A DNA stretch of 64,000 nucleotides from Rotaria macrura (GCA_900239685.1 OENT01000221.1:37415-101414), one strand, 5' to 3'; positions 10,611 to 23,800 are shown, numbered from the stretch's first letter. The notes: generated by a model not told the origin, from the sequence alone. Program-made: numbers and translations.

Positions 10611-13424
10611 TTATGTATCAGTCATACGTTTCTTATACAAAGCCAGTTCATTTTTGACTAATTCCGTACGTGGTAAAATTTCAAGCGATGAAGTGATCGT
10701 TGATGGATTATCGTTTATATTTTCAAATGGATTAGCGAACATTGAAATCGTTCGTAACAGTGTATCACGTTTTTGTTCACTGATTAATGGCAATCGTGTA
10801 CCATCCATATCATCCGACATTCGAACGACCATTTGTGATAATGATTCAGCAAACCATGGCTGAAGAATACGTACTAATCGTACAAATATTGAGCATAGAT
10901 CAAGTTTTGTTGATGATTGTTCAGTTAAATAGAAAATCCAACCAATTCTTTGTCGATCGATTATTGAATAATCATTTGATGGCAATCGATATGAATCAGT
11001 TATAAAATTTAAGATTTTATCAATTATTAGCGAAATAAGATTATTATCATCAAGTATAATTTGAATGACTGGTTTCCAGAATTGACTGACACATGTTGGA
11101 AGTAGATCAGAGGATTCTGTAAGAAAAAAATAAAATAGGACATTGAAAAAATTTTAGTTTACGAGTGTTATTCTTTTCGTAATCATTTACCTGCGTCAAA
11201 ACACAGACGTGTTAATTGATTAGGCATCATCATTAAATTACCACAACGTATAAGCACTTCTGCCATTATTTCTCTAAAGAGAGTTCTTTTCTTTTTAAAA
11301 CACAATGCATTGTAATAGAATCAATGTTGATGCTTTGTAAGTTTGTATCGTACGAAACTCTACAGTCCAAGATGAGCGATATTTGACAGAAAGAAAGACT
11401 TCAATGAAACAATCGATTGCCATGTGATAGATACAATTTGAAGATAGAAAAATAAGTGAGTTTTCTTCTGTGTGGATAGAAGAAGCCTGAAAAATTTTGT
11501 TTTCTTTTCTCTTAACTTGAATTCAGTTTCTCTATACACAAAACTTGGTGATGGAACACTTCCCTCATAATTATTTACTTATTCAAATAGCAATCATTTC
11601 GAAAACAACAAAATTCTTAATCAAATTCACAAGATGAACTTCTAACTAGAAATGTTCATTGAAAAAAATATCGATTGTAATTCTAGACGTGCCAATTTAA
11701 ATACTAAACCGTTTCAGGTATTATTATCGTTCATCAATCTATCTATTCTTTCAGTATGATTGTATGCTAACTTACTTGCCATTGCACATTTGCAGTGCCT
11801 TACGTATTTCTTCCACGCGTTCGTCAACCAATCGTAATCGTTTTTTACTTCGTTTTGTTAAAAACTAGAATAAAATAAATTTTTCTGTGATGCTTTTTTT
11901 CTCGATTGTAATTTATAAGAAAAAAAACGAACATTAAGGCGAGTATCAACATAAGCTTGTACTGTTTCACGAGCAATTATGTCAAGTAATTCACTATAAG
12001 AACCTTGACTAAAGAGTGCCATAGTTTCAACTAATTCATCCAGACAGTTTTTCTAATAGAACAAAGAAAATATTAACTATGAACGTAGTCGTAACATTTA
12101 CTCGAAGCCATTGTTTACTAAAATCAACAGCAGCAAGTAAATCATACAATGATGGTAATTCAGGATGATGGGCAATGTCATGACGCAAACTAATGATATG
12201 ACCAGGTAGATCAACCTAAATATAATGAATAAAAAACGATTCTAAAAAACAGATGAAATGATAAAACTCATGATATACTTGTTTAGCAATATTTCGATAT
12301 GAAAGACGAGAATGATGAACACGATATGGAACACTGACAGTATCGACGAATCTACAAGCAAAACGAATTCACAAGGATGATATTCATATTTTTTGATCTA
12401 GAACAACTGGTTAAAAATATCGTATCAACAAAATTTCCATATTTTCTACGATCCCAAATATTTGATTCTAATCGAAAAGCAAGAGGCTTTAAATAATCAC
12501 TAAAGCTGTTTATTACACAAGACTGCACACATAGACAGGTGACAAGAAATGTGAATGCTATCGATTTAGGAAAATTTGAAAAAGTAGTTTTTTTTACTGA
12601 GTAAGAAATTAAAATGACTAAATTTTCTGCACATTTCTATTTGAATGATCTTAGCAATATAGAAAAACACATGGGAAACGAATCGAAATGTATGACTTGT
12701 TTTTCTTGTGTCGATGTTTCGTAACTGTTCAATGGTATATTGCAGGGTGTGCAATGCATACTTACGTCATTATGAATATTAAACTTTTGGAGATCGTTTT
12801 AGTCGAAACAGAACGTCACACTGTTCGAAACATCTTCGAAAATCTCGTACGCATGCTATTCTGGTATCGAATGGATTCAGTGGAGAATATGATAAACTCT
12901 TCAAAATGTATTTCACTGTGAGAAAAAAAATTAAATATAATATGATAGTCTTCTCGTTGTTTTATATGGGTAGAGCAGGTGTTCGATTCTATTTTTTCTG
13001 ATTAGAAATTTTTATTTTTTGGTAAATTCGATGTAAACGTACTTTAATACAGCTACTGCGCAAGCATATTGGAGTGAACTATTTGCATCCATTCTATTCT
13101 GTTCTTGTTGTTCTACACGAATGATTTCAACTTTAAGAATATGTTTCAATGAACTGAGACCCATTGGTAATTGACTTATTCTAAATTTAACACAAATCAC
13201 ATGAGATTTTATAAGAGTTCGTCATTATTCAAACCTTGCTTCTAATTCATTAATTTTATTGATTGCCTCGCGTTTATCGTTGATTTCATTGGAATATGCA
13301 AGTTCAATCAATTTTCGTACTTCTTGACTAAATCAAATAAATGCTGAATGATCTGTACATGTCTTATAAACGAAAAAATTTACTCGTTCCGAAATGGAGT
13401 TACGGTCAAAGTGATCGTTGTCAT
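10611..13424 (-). CDS. LAS1L: LAS1-like ribosome-biogenesis endoribonuclease
   Basis: HEPN-family nuclease that cuts pre-rRNA in ITS2 in the nucleolus, working with the Grc3/NOL9 kinase. Nine exons on the minus strand: 13424-13384, 13327-13235, 13180-13043, 12351-12279, 12215-12102, 12052-11933, 11864-11776, 11273-11191, 11116-10611, giving 418 residues. The N-terminus (TPFRNDQEVRKLI...) matches the LAS1 start. The catalytic HEPN motif is RHDIAH with R126, H127 and H131, equivalent to RHELTH in human LAS1L. The C-terminal part carries VSQFWKP and a SEQKRDTLLRTISMFANP segment aligning with human PFSQFWQP and DEEQEKLLRICSIYTQ. It is much shorter than the human protein (about 730) because the long acidic insert is absent. 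The ATG directly follows a splice acceptor. ARMH3 ends 217 nt upstream on the same strand. Confidence 0.88.
12353..13042 (-). other. LAS1L intron 3 with a splice-like cryptic exon
   Basis: This 690-nt intron contains an open stretch (12522 down to about 12424) that starts after a good acceptor and reads in a frame compatible with exon 3. Its end, ...NFVDTI, resembles the start of the true next exon (FVDTV). No donor joins it in phase to that exon, whereas direct joining of 13043 to 12351 gives an alignment with no gap against human LAS1L. It is therefore treated as intronic, perhaps a decayed or unproductive alternative exon. Confidence 0.4.
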
Positions 13425-13641
13425 CTAGAATGATAAATGTTTCGTATATACAGGTAAAATCGCTATTTTGCTGTTTTTATGTAATCGAGAGCAAAACAAA
13501 AAGAAAGAAGAAAAGAAACCCGAAACAACCGAAGATTGACTATCACAGAAACGTTCAAACATGTAACAAGTATACTAGTAACGGGACAAAAAGAGTCTGG
13601 TACGTTTCCTTCACGAATGAAGATTCTTAATCATTGATCAT
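13425..13641. promoter_or_regulatory. Short gap between ARMH3 and LAS1L
   Basis: Only 217 nt separate the ARMH3 stop codon from the LAS1L ATG on the minus strand. The gap must hold the ARMH3 3' UTR and either a compact LAS1L promoter or, if the two are co-transcribed, an intercistronic spacer. It ends in an acceptor (cattctag) placed exactly at the LAS1L ATG. Confidence 0.4.
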
Positions 13642-16600
13642 TTAACTTATTGTGGGAACTTCATTCAAAAGAATATTTGAAAGTTGCACAGAACTGTTTG
13701 TATCCAATGAATATTGTCGACGATAATGTCCAATGATATTCCGTGTCTAGAAATATAAATATATTGATTATTAGAATTTTCATTTCATAAGTAATCCCTT
13801 GTGAGTGTTCTAATTAATGTCTTTTTCCTTGTTACTACTCTTCACAATAAATGCAAATCAATAGTCTTCCGAGAATTCGAAATCAAGAGTAATCGTAAAC
13901 ATAGAGAGAGAGAGAGAAAATAAAATGAGAGTTTGCCTTTTATTTTTTTCTAACTGAAACCTTACATGATCTTAGTGAATATCTGTTCAAAGTCGTAATC
14001 TTTTCCAATAACTACAGATTAGTTCAAAGTTCATATGAGAAAAACTTCGATTGCAACGACAACTTGAGAATTTTTAATAATTTATGAGTTATTGACACAA
14101 GTTCATTTATTTTAAAATTTTCTTCAAAATAAAAAGCATTATGGAACATAACTGTAAACGGAAGAGAAGTGTTTTGGGTAACGCAGAATATGTCAACGGA
14201 GCACCGAAAAAGAAGACTATCGAGCACCGATTTAATTACACGTGAAATGAGTAGAATAAAATAATATTCTTTACAAGAAAAGTAGAAACAATAGATAGAT
14301 AATAAATACAATAATGAAAAAATAACTATTAATATTATGAAGAATTGTTATTAATATTTTGTCTAATACGTGAACTTGTATTTCATATCGGCATAATGAA
14401 TATTTCCGATATTGGCTACAACTATATGAATATTTAGTAGATTCGGTTAAATTTGTGAAACGATACTTAGATACTTGATGCTGTTGTACTATTACATTAA
14501 CCTCATAGAGAGAGTTTTTACGAGATTTAAAACTTGGAAATTCATTGTTTGATATTTTGCCTTGATTGACAGAAATTCTTACGAATCAACTACTATTAAT
14601 TTATATGTGAAACAAAAGTCCTTTGAATTTCATAAATTACTAGTGATGAGGTGAACCAATTCGAGCTGAGCATATTATTACAAAGCGATACTTGTCACCA
14701 TACATACTACAAGTCCGATCGGTTTCAAATGAGTTTATCTCATTTATATTGTTTTTTAATTTGATCTTCATTCCGCATTCAATTAAATTGCTGCTCAAAA
14801 CACTTTTAATCCACTGTAAACAGGTGCAATTAGTCAATGTATGAGTCATGAAATAGGTTATCAAGGTTACGGTAACCTGAAGAACAAAATGTAATGGCAC
14901 TCAAAATTCTTTCAATATTGACTTTGAGCGTGATTTACTCTTGTAGACTTGAGTTGATACAATTTAAATATTGATACTTTTAAGTACATGTTGAGATAGA
15001 ATATTCTCTATAGTTAATATTTATCTATTCATAACATTGACATGCTAACGAATGAACTTCATATAGTGGTACCAATCGTTCGATCTTTAAACATTTGTTA
15101 CTGTGCTGTACATATGTAAGTGAATTTTTCAACGAAAAAAATATACTTCTAGATCGATCTTTTTCTAATCGTATATAGTAGAGATATATTCAATCGATAA
15201 TAATACTCCTCTGTCTTAATAGTGCATTTTCATTTAAAGTAGGCTATCATGAAAATTGTCTGTGGTAAATCGACATTTTTGGAAAGTCAAGGCGAATTCA
15301 ATATATCAACACGCACGATGTGAATAAAGTCTTTACATGCACTATGAAATCAAACGGAAAGTGTCGAGTTTCTTGACTGTCTATCATACGTTTTTATTTC
15401 ATCATCTACTTCATCTAAGCCGCTCATTGAACATGAGAATTCGATAGAAAATATAACTTACTATATTAGCGAAGAAGGATGCTTCCGACGTTTTCTCCGA
15501 GTAGATATCATATTGATCAAGATCATCGTGTAGTTTAAGTGCTAATGTGTCGTAGTTACTTCGAATAATATCAAGTACCTTTTAGTTTTCAAGTAAAAAA
15601 AATCATAGATAGTTATCATTTCAATAGAATTTCTCGTCTAATACTTGATTTTCTGTCAAGGGATTATTTTGACTAGTTGAGAAGGCTTCGATTTTGGTAT
15701 TAAAATGGTTTGTTATCAATCTAAAAACAACATCGAATAGATTTATTGCATAGATTTGTTTTTTCTTTCTTTTAGTAATTTTGAAGCGGATTTTACTTGA
15801 TATTTGTTAAATTCATCATTAATTTTAATGCTGATTCTTTGAACTCATTATCATTATTTGCATATCGACAAGCTAAACAACAATATTTCAATCAGAATAA
15901 AAAGACAATTTTGAAAAATAATAGTTACCAAATGCATATAAATTATCGAATACATTGTAGCATCGCACTGTTTCATAAAAAACTTCATCGTAAGCTTCCG
16001 GTGTTCTTAAGAATGTATCACCGAATGTTATGAATAAATTAAATATATTGATAATTTTCGAAGCCAATTGAAATAAATCACGATGTTTCGTCAATTGTGA
16101 TTCACAATTTTGAAGAAATTTCAATAGACTTATCAATGCTAAAATTGTACAGGAGGAAATAAAAAGTAAAACGAAAATAAAACAAACAAAGTATTTTCAT
16201 ACCATTCCATAATGATCTCCATGAATAGGATAATCGTGTTCGAGTACGTTTTTGAAATGAAAGTATACGTTGTATTATACCAATACATTTTCTAATCGAA
16301 CATTGAAACCATACGAAAATTAATTGAATTAAAAATAAAAGAAAATAAGAATTTATCTTACGAATAAAGATCAAATGGAAAATTACGCATCATATGACTC
16401 AAAATAAATTCCATCATTAAATCCAAAAGTGCAACAGCTAGTGGTTTCGATGGAAGATTTTTTTCCGTACTACGTTTACGATGACGCATCGGCTAGAATT
16501 TGTTCACAAACAAAAATGAATATTTCTTATTAAAGAAAAATCAAACTTTCATACAGCCTTATGAAGATAAACGCTAAAGATAACATTTTCATCATGCATA

Positions 16601-19457
16601 GTTGCATTGGCAAATTCATCTTCAGTTATGCAAAGAAGAATTACATAACATAATTTTGTTGTATTACACATCTCTTCACCTAGAAATTCATATTCGACAT
16701 GAACAATTCGATTTTTATTTTTATGATTGTTACTTTTAGAAAATTGTTGAATAATCGAACAATATTCAAGAAAAACAGAAAGAAGATTGTTGGATGCTGA
16801 GAAATCATCCATATTCGAGAAATCTGTTTGATCTTGAGCTAAGAAATCATTCATATAATTGTAATCGATTTCTAAAAAAGAACGATACTCACAAGCAAGC
16901 ATTGATGCTGAACTGAATGCTGTTAATGAAGGAGGCAGAGCCTCCCCGTTTGATAAAGACGATGCTTTGGTTGTCCATGTATTTGTTGCTGTCTATAGAT
17001 GTAATCATATTCAATCATGGATTTAATTATATTCGTAGGAAAATATTTACATGTGTTAGTGCTGATATAAAATTTCGATTCAGATGAACGGCTTCATAGA
17101 ATGTAAGCAAAAGACAATCGTCAACTCTAGCAAATAGAACTTATTTTTAAAATAAAATAGAATACAAAATTGAAATTACTTTTTCATTCGACGATTTCCG
17201 GTGCCCGACTGAATAGCAGAACCGACCTGAAATAGATATAAAAAAAAGAATAAGATAAATGTCGTGTATTTGTCTTCGTCTCATATTTATATAGACTATA
17301 TAAATATATAAATTTCATAAAATTAATTTTTGATTAAAATTAAATAGATGTTTAGCTATTTACGTTTTAAAAGTGCTTGTTAACAAAAAGCGTTGTCAGA
17401 GATAAATTAATTAAGTTTATACTGTCAGTTGTTTCAATCATGTTAGAACATGTAAATATCGAAGAAGAATTTTTCTTAAGTATGATTAAAGTAAAAAATT
17501 CCATTCTTATTCAAAAGTTTCTTTTCTACATTTCGATCGCTAATAAAAATAGCATGATATTTCGTCGCATGATATTTTAATTGAATTGATTCCGAAATTC
17601 TATGGTGAAGAAAGTAGATGATTCATCAATTACTGGGTCGTGTCGCCATGAAAACAATTGAGTATATCAATATTGACTAATTTGATTGAAAAGTATACAA
17701 AGAGTATTTCTAATCTGTTCTGAAAAAAAATTAAGCTCTAATGTACCAGGTAGAGCAAGAAGTTCTCTGATCAAAATACTTTTTCTAAGTGCCTTCATTG
17801 CCAATAAGGATCGATTAAAAATACATAATTTTCAATCGATTCTATTTAACGAGAATCCTTGGTCAACTTGTTCTGTGCTCATCTATACATAATAGAAAAT
17901 ATTATTTATAGTGTTACTCCGATTTACCTTCATATAGATGTGATTTAAGATCAATGATTTAAGAAAGTAGTTATATTCTCAATAGATGACCACAATTAGT
18001 AACATAATTTCATTAAAATGATATGAAAACGAGCTGAAGTTTTGCTTTAACTCAACAATTTTAAATCGACAACAACATAGTATTCATTGAAAGATTCCTA
18101 TTCGATTATTTGTAATTAATCGAAAGTACATACGATTGATTTAGCCTATTTATTTGAATATGTAAAACTTACAAATGTTGTTAAAGAACTCCACCATGAC
18201 GATGATTCATTTGCCGTTCGTTCGATATCATAGGCTCTAAAATAGAAAATATTATCTAGACTACGATAACTATTCTGTTTACTTATTGTATTCATTAAGA
18301 GATGAACCAATCACTTGTGCTAAACTCTAAAATTAAAGAAAAATGTTCAACAAAGAAAAATGATGAATTTTATCTTTCAATTCTTTACAGTTAATGCAAC
18401 TTCATCATCAAATACAGAAAATCGTATGATATATGTATTGGATGTCTAAAATAATGAAATAAGAAACATATTTGATCTTCAATGAATAACAAGTAGCATA
18501 TATTTGATCCTACATCATATTTATGATATTGTAAAAGAAGAGCTAGTAGAAGACAAACATCATATCCATGAGTTCCTGGAAAACGTATTAATAATTGTGT
18601 TATTGAATCGAAAAGATTGGCATTGGCCATCATGTAATCCATAAGCATATTTTCATTTACATTTAACATTGTCGTACAACATGTTAGAGTAACATCGAAT
18701 GCAGCATTTTTTAAAAGTGTACTTCCAGAAAAACTTTCATCAATAAGAAAGGTATGATTAACTGATTCAATTAAAGTCTATCAAAGAGAAGAGAAATACA
18801 TACATAGGGAAAATAAGACTAAATAAACATACTTCAAATTTATTATCAGCTCCATCACTACCACAGAGAAAATCCAATGCTGGATAGCCAAAACCATTAC
18901 GCTGATTGACACGGCTTATCACATGAATAAGTGTACATATTGTCTAGAAAATGAACATACATACAGAGTGTTGTTGGTTTTTACGATTTAAGTTCAACTA
19001 AAACAGTCATATTTACATAGTAGGCATTTAGTTGTCGAATACGATGTGTTGAATTGGCAAAAATGAGACATTGATCAAAAAGAACGTTTAATTGTGGCTA
19101 TGATTTTATCCAAATGAAATTATTTTCGTTTTTAACGGAAGAAACAAAAACTAAATACTTTAAGAACAGCAGGTTTATCGAGGTAAGCTTTTTCTAGTTC
19201 TTCCAATAAGTACTTTGCATTGACTTTTAAGAGAAAAAAGTCATCCCAGTAATGACCATTATCAAGCCATGGTTGATCACCCTAAACAATATGAATATTG
19301 AATGTCAAAGAAAAACAAACAAATAATATAGAAGATAGGATTGATACTAGATAAAACATACAATTAATAGAGCTTCGTAAAGTACGACAATTTTTTCTTT
19401 CAAAGCTGTTTTCACAGGCCAAAATGATTTATTAACACTATTGCTATCAGCCGACAT
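13642..19457 (-). CDS. ARMH3: Armadillo-like helical domain protein 3 (ARMH3 / C10orf76)
   Basis: Cytosolic Golgi-associated helical scaffold; in vertebrates it binds PI4KB and supports PI4P production. Eighteen minus-strand exons: 19457-19362, 19281-19159, 19097-19017, 18943-18833, 18777-18514, 18445-18389, 18326-18283, 18236-18173, 17226-17180, 17126-17051, 16992-16555, 16492-16362, 16291-16203, 16138-15929, 15872-15797, 15720-15645, 15578-15462, 13746-13642. They sum to 734 residues (human 689). Diagnostic matches in order: [104 protein letters not shown], and a C-terminus ending VPTIS. The final intron is 1.7 kb, others mostly 45-110 nt with one of 946 nt. A 96-nt intron-like piece inside exon 11 (16797-16892) may be spliced optionally without changing frame. 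The ATG lies one base after an acceptor. Confidence 0.93.
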
Positions 19458-19805
19458 TCTATGTAGAACGAAATGTTCAAACTAGAATCAAAGAAAAATA
19501 TTGAAAATACATATAACTGACTGGCATCGGCACAGCAATGAAACGATTTGTTAATGTTAAAATCAAATAAAAAATGCTATGATAGATGGCAGCAGTTACA
19601 CTTTTCGAATAAATCGTTATTGTTATAATATCAAAAACTCTAGTGATATATCTATCACTACATTTTTAATTTAAATCAACCGTGACATGTTGACAGGTGT
19701 CCCTACATGTCGCGAGATAGTACGAATCGATTCACCGCACTTCTTCACACTTGCATCAAGTCTTATTATTTCAGTATTTAATGGAATTCATGATTTTTGT
19801 AAACT
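19458..19805. promoter_or_regulatory. Shared upstream region of ARMH3 and the selenocysteine tRNA gene
   Basis: About 350 nt between the ARMH3 start (minus) and the tRNA (plus). tRNA-Sec genes in animals use an external promoter with a TATA box near -30 and a proximal element near -60. An AT-rich tatttaatg element lies roughly 30 nt upstream of the tRNA and could be the TATA box. The proximal element cannot be identified by eye. Confidence 0.35.
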
Positions 19806-19892
19806 GCTCGGTTGAGTTCGGCTGGTGCCGGGGCTAGGCTTCAAACCTAGGGACGCTTCGCGGCGTAGCAGTTCGATTCTGCCTATCGAGCG
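19806..19892 (+). tRNA. tRNA-Sec (anticodon TCA)
   Basis: An 87-nt sequence, the same length as human tRNA-Sec. The acceptor stem pairs GCTCGGT with ATCGAGC, followed by discriminator G. The anticodon arm CTAGG-CTTCAAA-CCTAG puts TCA in the loop in the CTTCAAA context typical of selenocysteine tRNA. A long variable arm (ACGC/GCGT pairing) and a T arm GCAG-TTCGATT-CTGC follow. A long variable arm with a TCA anticodon is what separates it from an ordinary suppressor or serine tRNA. A nine-T run at 19914-19922 can stop RNA polymerase III. It carries Ser, later converted to Sec, and decodes UGA in selenoprotein mRNAs. Confidence 0.92.
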
Positions 19893-19913
19893 GTGTGGAG
19901 AGAAAGAAGATCC

Positions 19914-19922
19914 TTTTTTTTT
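19914..19922 (+). terminator. RNA polymerase III T-run terminator
   Basis: Nine consecutive T residues begin 22 nt after the discriminator base of the selenocysteine tRNA, the usual form and distance of a pol III terminator. Confidence 0.7.
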
Positions 19923-20873
19923 GGCAATTTTTCTGAAAATCTCTCACACATGTTTTTTTCCTCGCTTGAAACATATTCCAACAGGTGACATTTATCTCAT
20001 ATTGTTATACTTTTTGCTTGTGTGAAAATTTGTTTTTATTAAAGGAAATCAAACAGCAGCTTATATATAAACCACATCTTGCCTTTTCCCATTCTTGCCT
20101 TCTTCCCGTTGGTAGGTTTGTTATCCAATATGATAGATTTTTGATTGTTTATTTATTATTTCTATTTTTTCATTTATCGTTATACATACATTTATATTTT
20201 ATTCGTTTTCTTTCTTATTCTTTTTACATCGTCTATTTTCGTTGGCATTTAAAAGCAAAGTAAATTACGTATGCTCGATATTTAGTATGAGTACAATGAA
20301 AAATGGCAAAAGCAAAGATTCCTTATCAGAAAGACCCGTGCCGTAGTTATTTTATGTATGTTTTTCTTCACTGATTATCGAGACTACTCGTCATTTTGCA
20401 TCCTGTTCTCTACTTTTCTTCTATTACTGTCTTTATAAGTTCTCTCTAAGTAAATATAATACAGAAAAAAAAACACGGTTGATAAAAATACATTTTCTCG
20501 AGTGTAAGAAACTTTTTCTTGACGCGTTTTATCGATATACATTCTTTAGATAAATCCTCTTGAAATGTTAAAAGAATAGACGAAAAATTAACCGTGAGTT
20601 AGTTCTCATCATAAAAGCAATGAAAAGGACCCGCATTTGTTATCGATAGCTACAAGTTTAAAACGCTTCTCCTCATTTTCATTATTATTAGAAACAACAC
20701 TGGTGAAAGTTAACTATTTAACAAATAAAATAAAACGTATTGTTCTCCATGTCTAAGCGTCAATATGACGACGGCAAGTTAGTCGAACTTAATCAAGTAC
20801 TAATTACGTTTACACCTATTGATAACATATTCAAATCTAATTTCAGATTGGTTCATCGAAATCATCAAAGTCT
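19923..20873. other. Intergenic region before the P5B ATPase
   Basis: AT-rich, with short open frames and no recognised motif. It ends with an acceptor (aatttcag, ending 20846) 27 nt before the chosen ATG of the ATPase. An earlier ATG at 20749 opens a short frame that does not splice in phase into the ATPase. Confidence 0.45.
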
Positions 20874-23800
20874 ATGCCTGAACAAGGTGGCCTTCGTTCA
20901 TATCAAGTCGTTAATGATGGAACAGACGATCAATTCGTATTTGAAGAATTAGTTTTTGAATTAAATTTTTTCCTAATACTCATATCTATTAGATTTTATA
21001 TGGATATTCTCGATCGGTAGCACGAACAATTGTGACATGGATATTTATTGTTTTAACTGTGGGATTCCTTCGCCTTGTATTCTATTGGAAACCTCATTGG
21101 TTTCTACAATGTTGTTGTACACGTACTGATCTAGCTGTTGCTCAATATGTTCTACTAAAAGTATGACAAATTCTTGGAAAACAAAAATAAAACTAGATGA
21201 TGATCATTTTGGTTTGGTTCTATTCAATCTTAGGATCGATACAAGCAGTGGTATGTAGAAAATGTTCTAATAATCGAAATTAATCCAGACTCAAATAATC
21301 AAACTGCCTCTCAGTATGTTAAAATGTTCTATTCATCATTGTATTTGTTATTGCTTTTATTTTATACTTTTGTCAAGTCATCGTGTTTCTACAAATTCTT
21401 CAAGATATGAAACTTTTTCTGAATTACAACAAATAGAAGATGTAAGTTAAAACATAGGTTTTAGATTTTCATGAAGTTATTAACATAATCTATAAATTTA
21501 AACGAACAACAAAGGGATTAAATTTAGTAATAAACGAAAGTATTTAGTCTACAGGTGAACCTTTTCTCATGAGCAACTCTAATGTGGTGTCAAATGAGAA
21601 AGAATGGCAACAGCCGGTAGGTGTATGCGTTTTGTTTGCCAATGGTGACATGATCCTTTCTATGTATACATATTCGTCTTGAATGCATGACTATAACTGT
21701 GTTGTATGCTTGTCTTCTTTGCACATATATACCTCTATGTACTTTTTCCTTCAGAGATGGTTGTATCAAATTGGTTTTTTTGAAGAAATGATTTCATTTA
21801 GATTTGAAAAAGTAATATTAATATTGATAATAATCATAATAATAATAATCATAATAATCATAATAATATCAAATGCGCCTATAATATGACACACTAAAAA
21901 AATATTATTTCTATGACCAATATACATAATTTATCGTTTCACCAATATATATTTAATCAGTGAATAAGTTTATACTATTCTTAATAATAATCGTGATTTT
22001 TTTCTGTTTTATAATCAACAATTTGTTTTCGAGAATGCATTTAAATATCTATGGGCTTCTTTTCTTTTTTTTGTGAATAAGGTTATCTATATGATAAGTG
22101 TGTTCTGATATGTCTTATTCTAAAGCAAATATGAATACATAGAACTTGAATCTATATTTATGATATACGGTAATAAATGATGTCTTTGATCTATCTACTA
22201 TTGATTGTTGATGTATGAAGCGTGTTTGGACAGTAAATAGAACATTTTCTGGGCTTCTTCAGATGTTAAGGAATTTTTGAGAATAAGAAAATTATTGCAT
22301 ACGAAAGAAACAAAAACCAACAATCATCATATGAAAATAAACATGTTCTATGAAAACGTCCGAAGAACGTAATAATCAATTTTGTTTTCAGTATTTGAAT
22401 TTTATTTTCTATAATTTAGAGAGGCACTCATCGATACTTCATCAATAAACGATGGCGTTATATATGGCAAGAAGCTGAATATAAATTTACAAAGCTTTTG
22501 TATGATAGAAAAAGCAATTTTTTTTTCATATATTGTTATTTATTTTGCTAACAGAGGTGTCGAACATAATGTTAAGTGTGAATATTTTCGTCAGATTCGT
22601 CCACTAACTGTAGAACAAAGAGCACAAAAGTAGTTCCAAAAAATCATGAGATTCTATTTGTAATAGTCTTCTTTTTATTCAACTAGAAAAATTATTTTCG
22701 GTGAAAATAGTATTAGTCTACGGCTCACTCCTATTTTGAAATTATTGGTTAAAGAAGTAAACATTTCTATTCCCAAAAAAATTTTATTCTTTTTTTTCTT
22801 TTATTTTGATTTCCCATCAAGGTTCTATCGCCATTCTATATTTTTCAATTATTCTCATGCATATTGTGGTTTGCTGATGAATATGTTGCCTATGCATCGT
22901 GCATAGTTTTCATTACTGTTGTTTCTGTTATCGTCACATTATATGAAGTTCGCAAGGTATTTATTTATTTTTTTTATTATCGACAAGTATCGATAACCTA
23001 TTCTGTATTCGTAGAATGAAAGGGCTTTACGTGATACAGTTCATCAATCAGAAGTCACTACTGTTGCGATATATAATCCTGAAACTAATGAAGGTATATT
23101 TGAAGAAGAAAACAGTGCTTATTTTCAAAACGATAACTATTTATCATTGTTTACTATTGTAGAAGAACAACGAGACATAATTAGTGAGGATCTTGTTCCA
23201 GGTGATGTTATTATAATACGTAGTGCGACGACGATGCAATGTGATGCTGCTCTATTGAATGGTAACGTTATTGTTAATGAATCCATGCTAACAGGTGAAA
23301 GTATTCCCGTGACCAAAGTGCAAATACCCTACTATCAGTCATCATCGGATCATTCAGCACTTGATCAACCATTCGATGTTCGCGAACATAATCGATTTAT
23401 ATTATTCAGTGGTACATCTGTTATTCAAACACGTTATTATGGTGCTGGTGATGTACGAGCCGTTGTTCTTCGAACAGGTAGATTTTCTACTTTTTGTCTA
23501 TATGATCTAGGATAATACTTTAATCATGCTATTTTTGTAGCATTTAGCACTGCTAAAGGTGAACTTGTTCGATCGATTCTTTATCCGAAACCTGTGGATT
23601 TTAAATTTAATACTGATACTTACAGATATGTTGGTGGAATGGCTTTGATTGCTTTTGGTGGCATGATATTTTCAATCGCACTAAGAGTAAGCTATTTTCA
23701 TGTGCATGTTAAATTTATTTTGACTAGCATATAATCTTGTGTATAATAATATATCGAATAATTTGAATTAGATAATACGTCATGAAGCTGTCCCTTCAAT

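Noticed and set aside
12424-12522. Extra LAS1L exon
   Set aside because: It cannot be joined in phase to the next exon with a GT donor and creates an insertion relative to the family.
14640-14900. 86-codon minus-strand frame in the 1.7-kb last intron of ARMH3
   Set aside because: Adjacent ARMH3 exons align without it and it matches no family.
21554-21615. Possible ATPase exon with good splice signals
   Set aside because: It is 62 nt and introduces a stop in the required phase; skipping it keeps the frame.
21814-21889. Poly-Ile reading frame
   Set aside because: It comes from a triplet microsatellite inside an intron.
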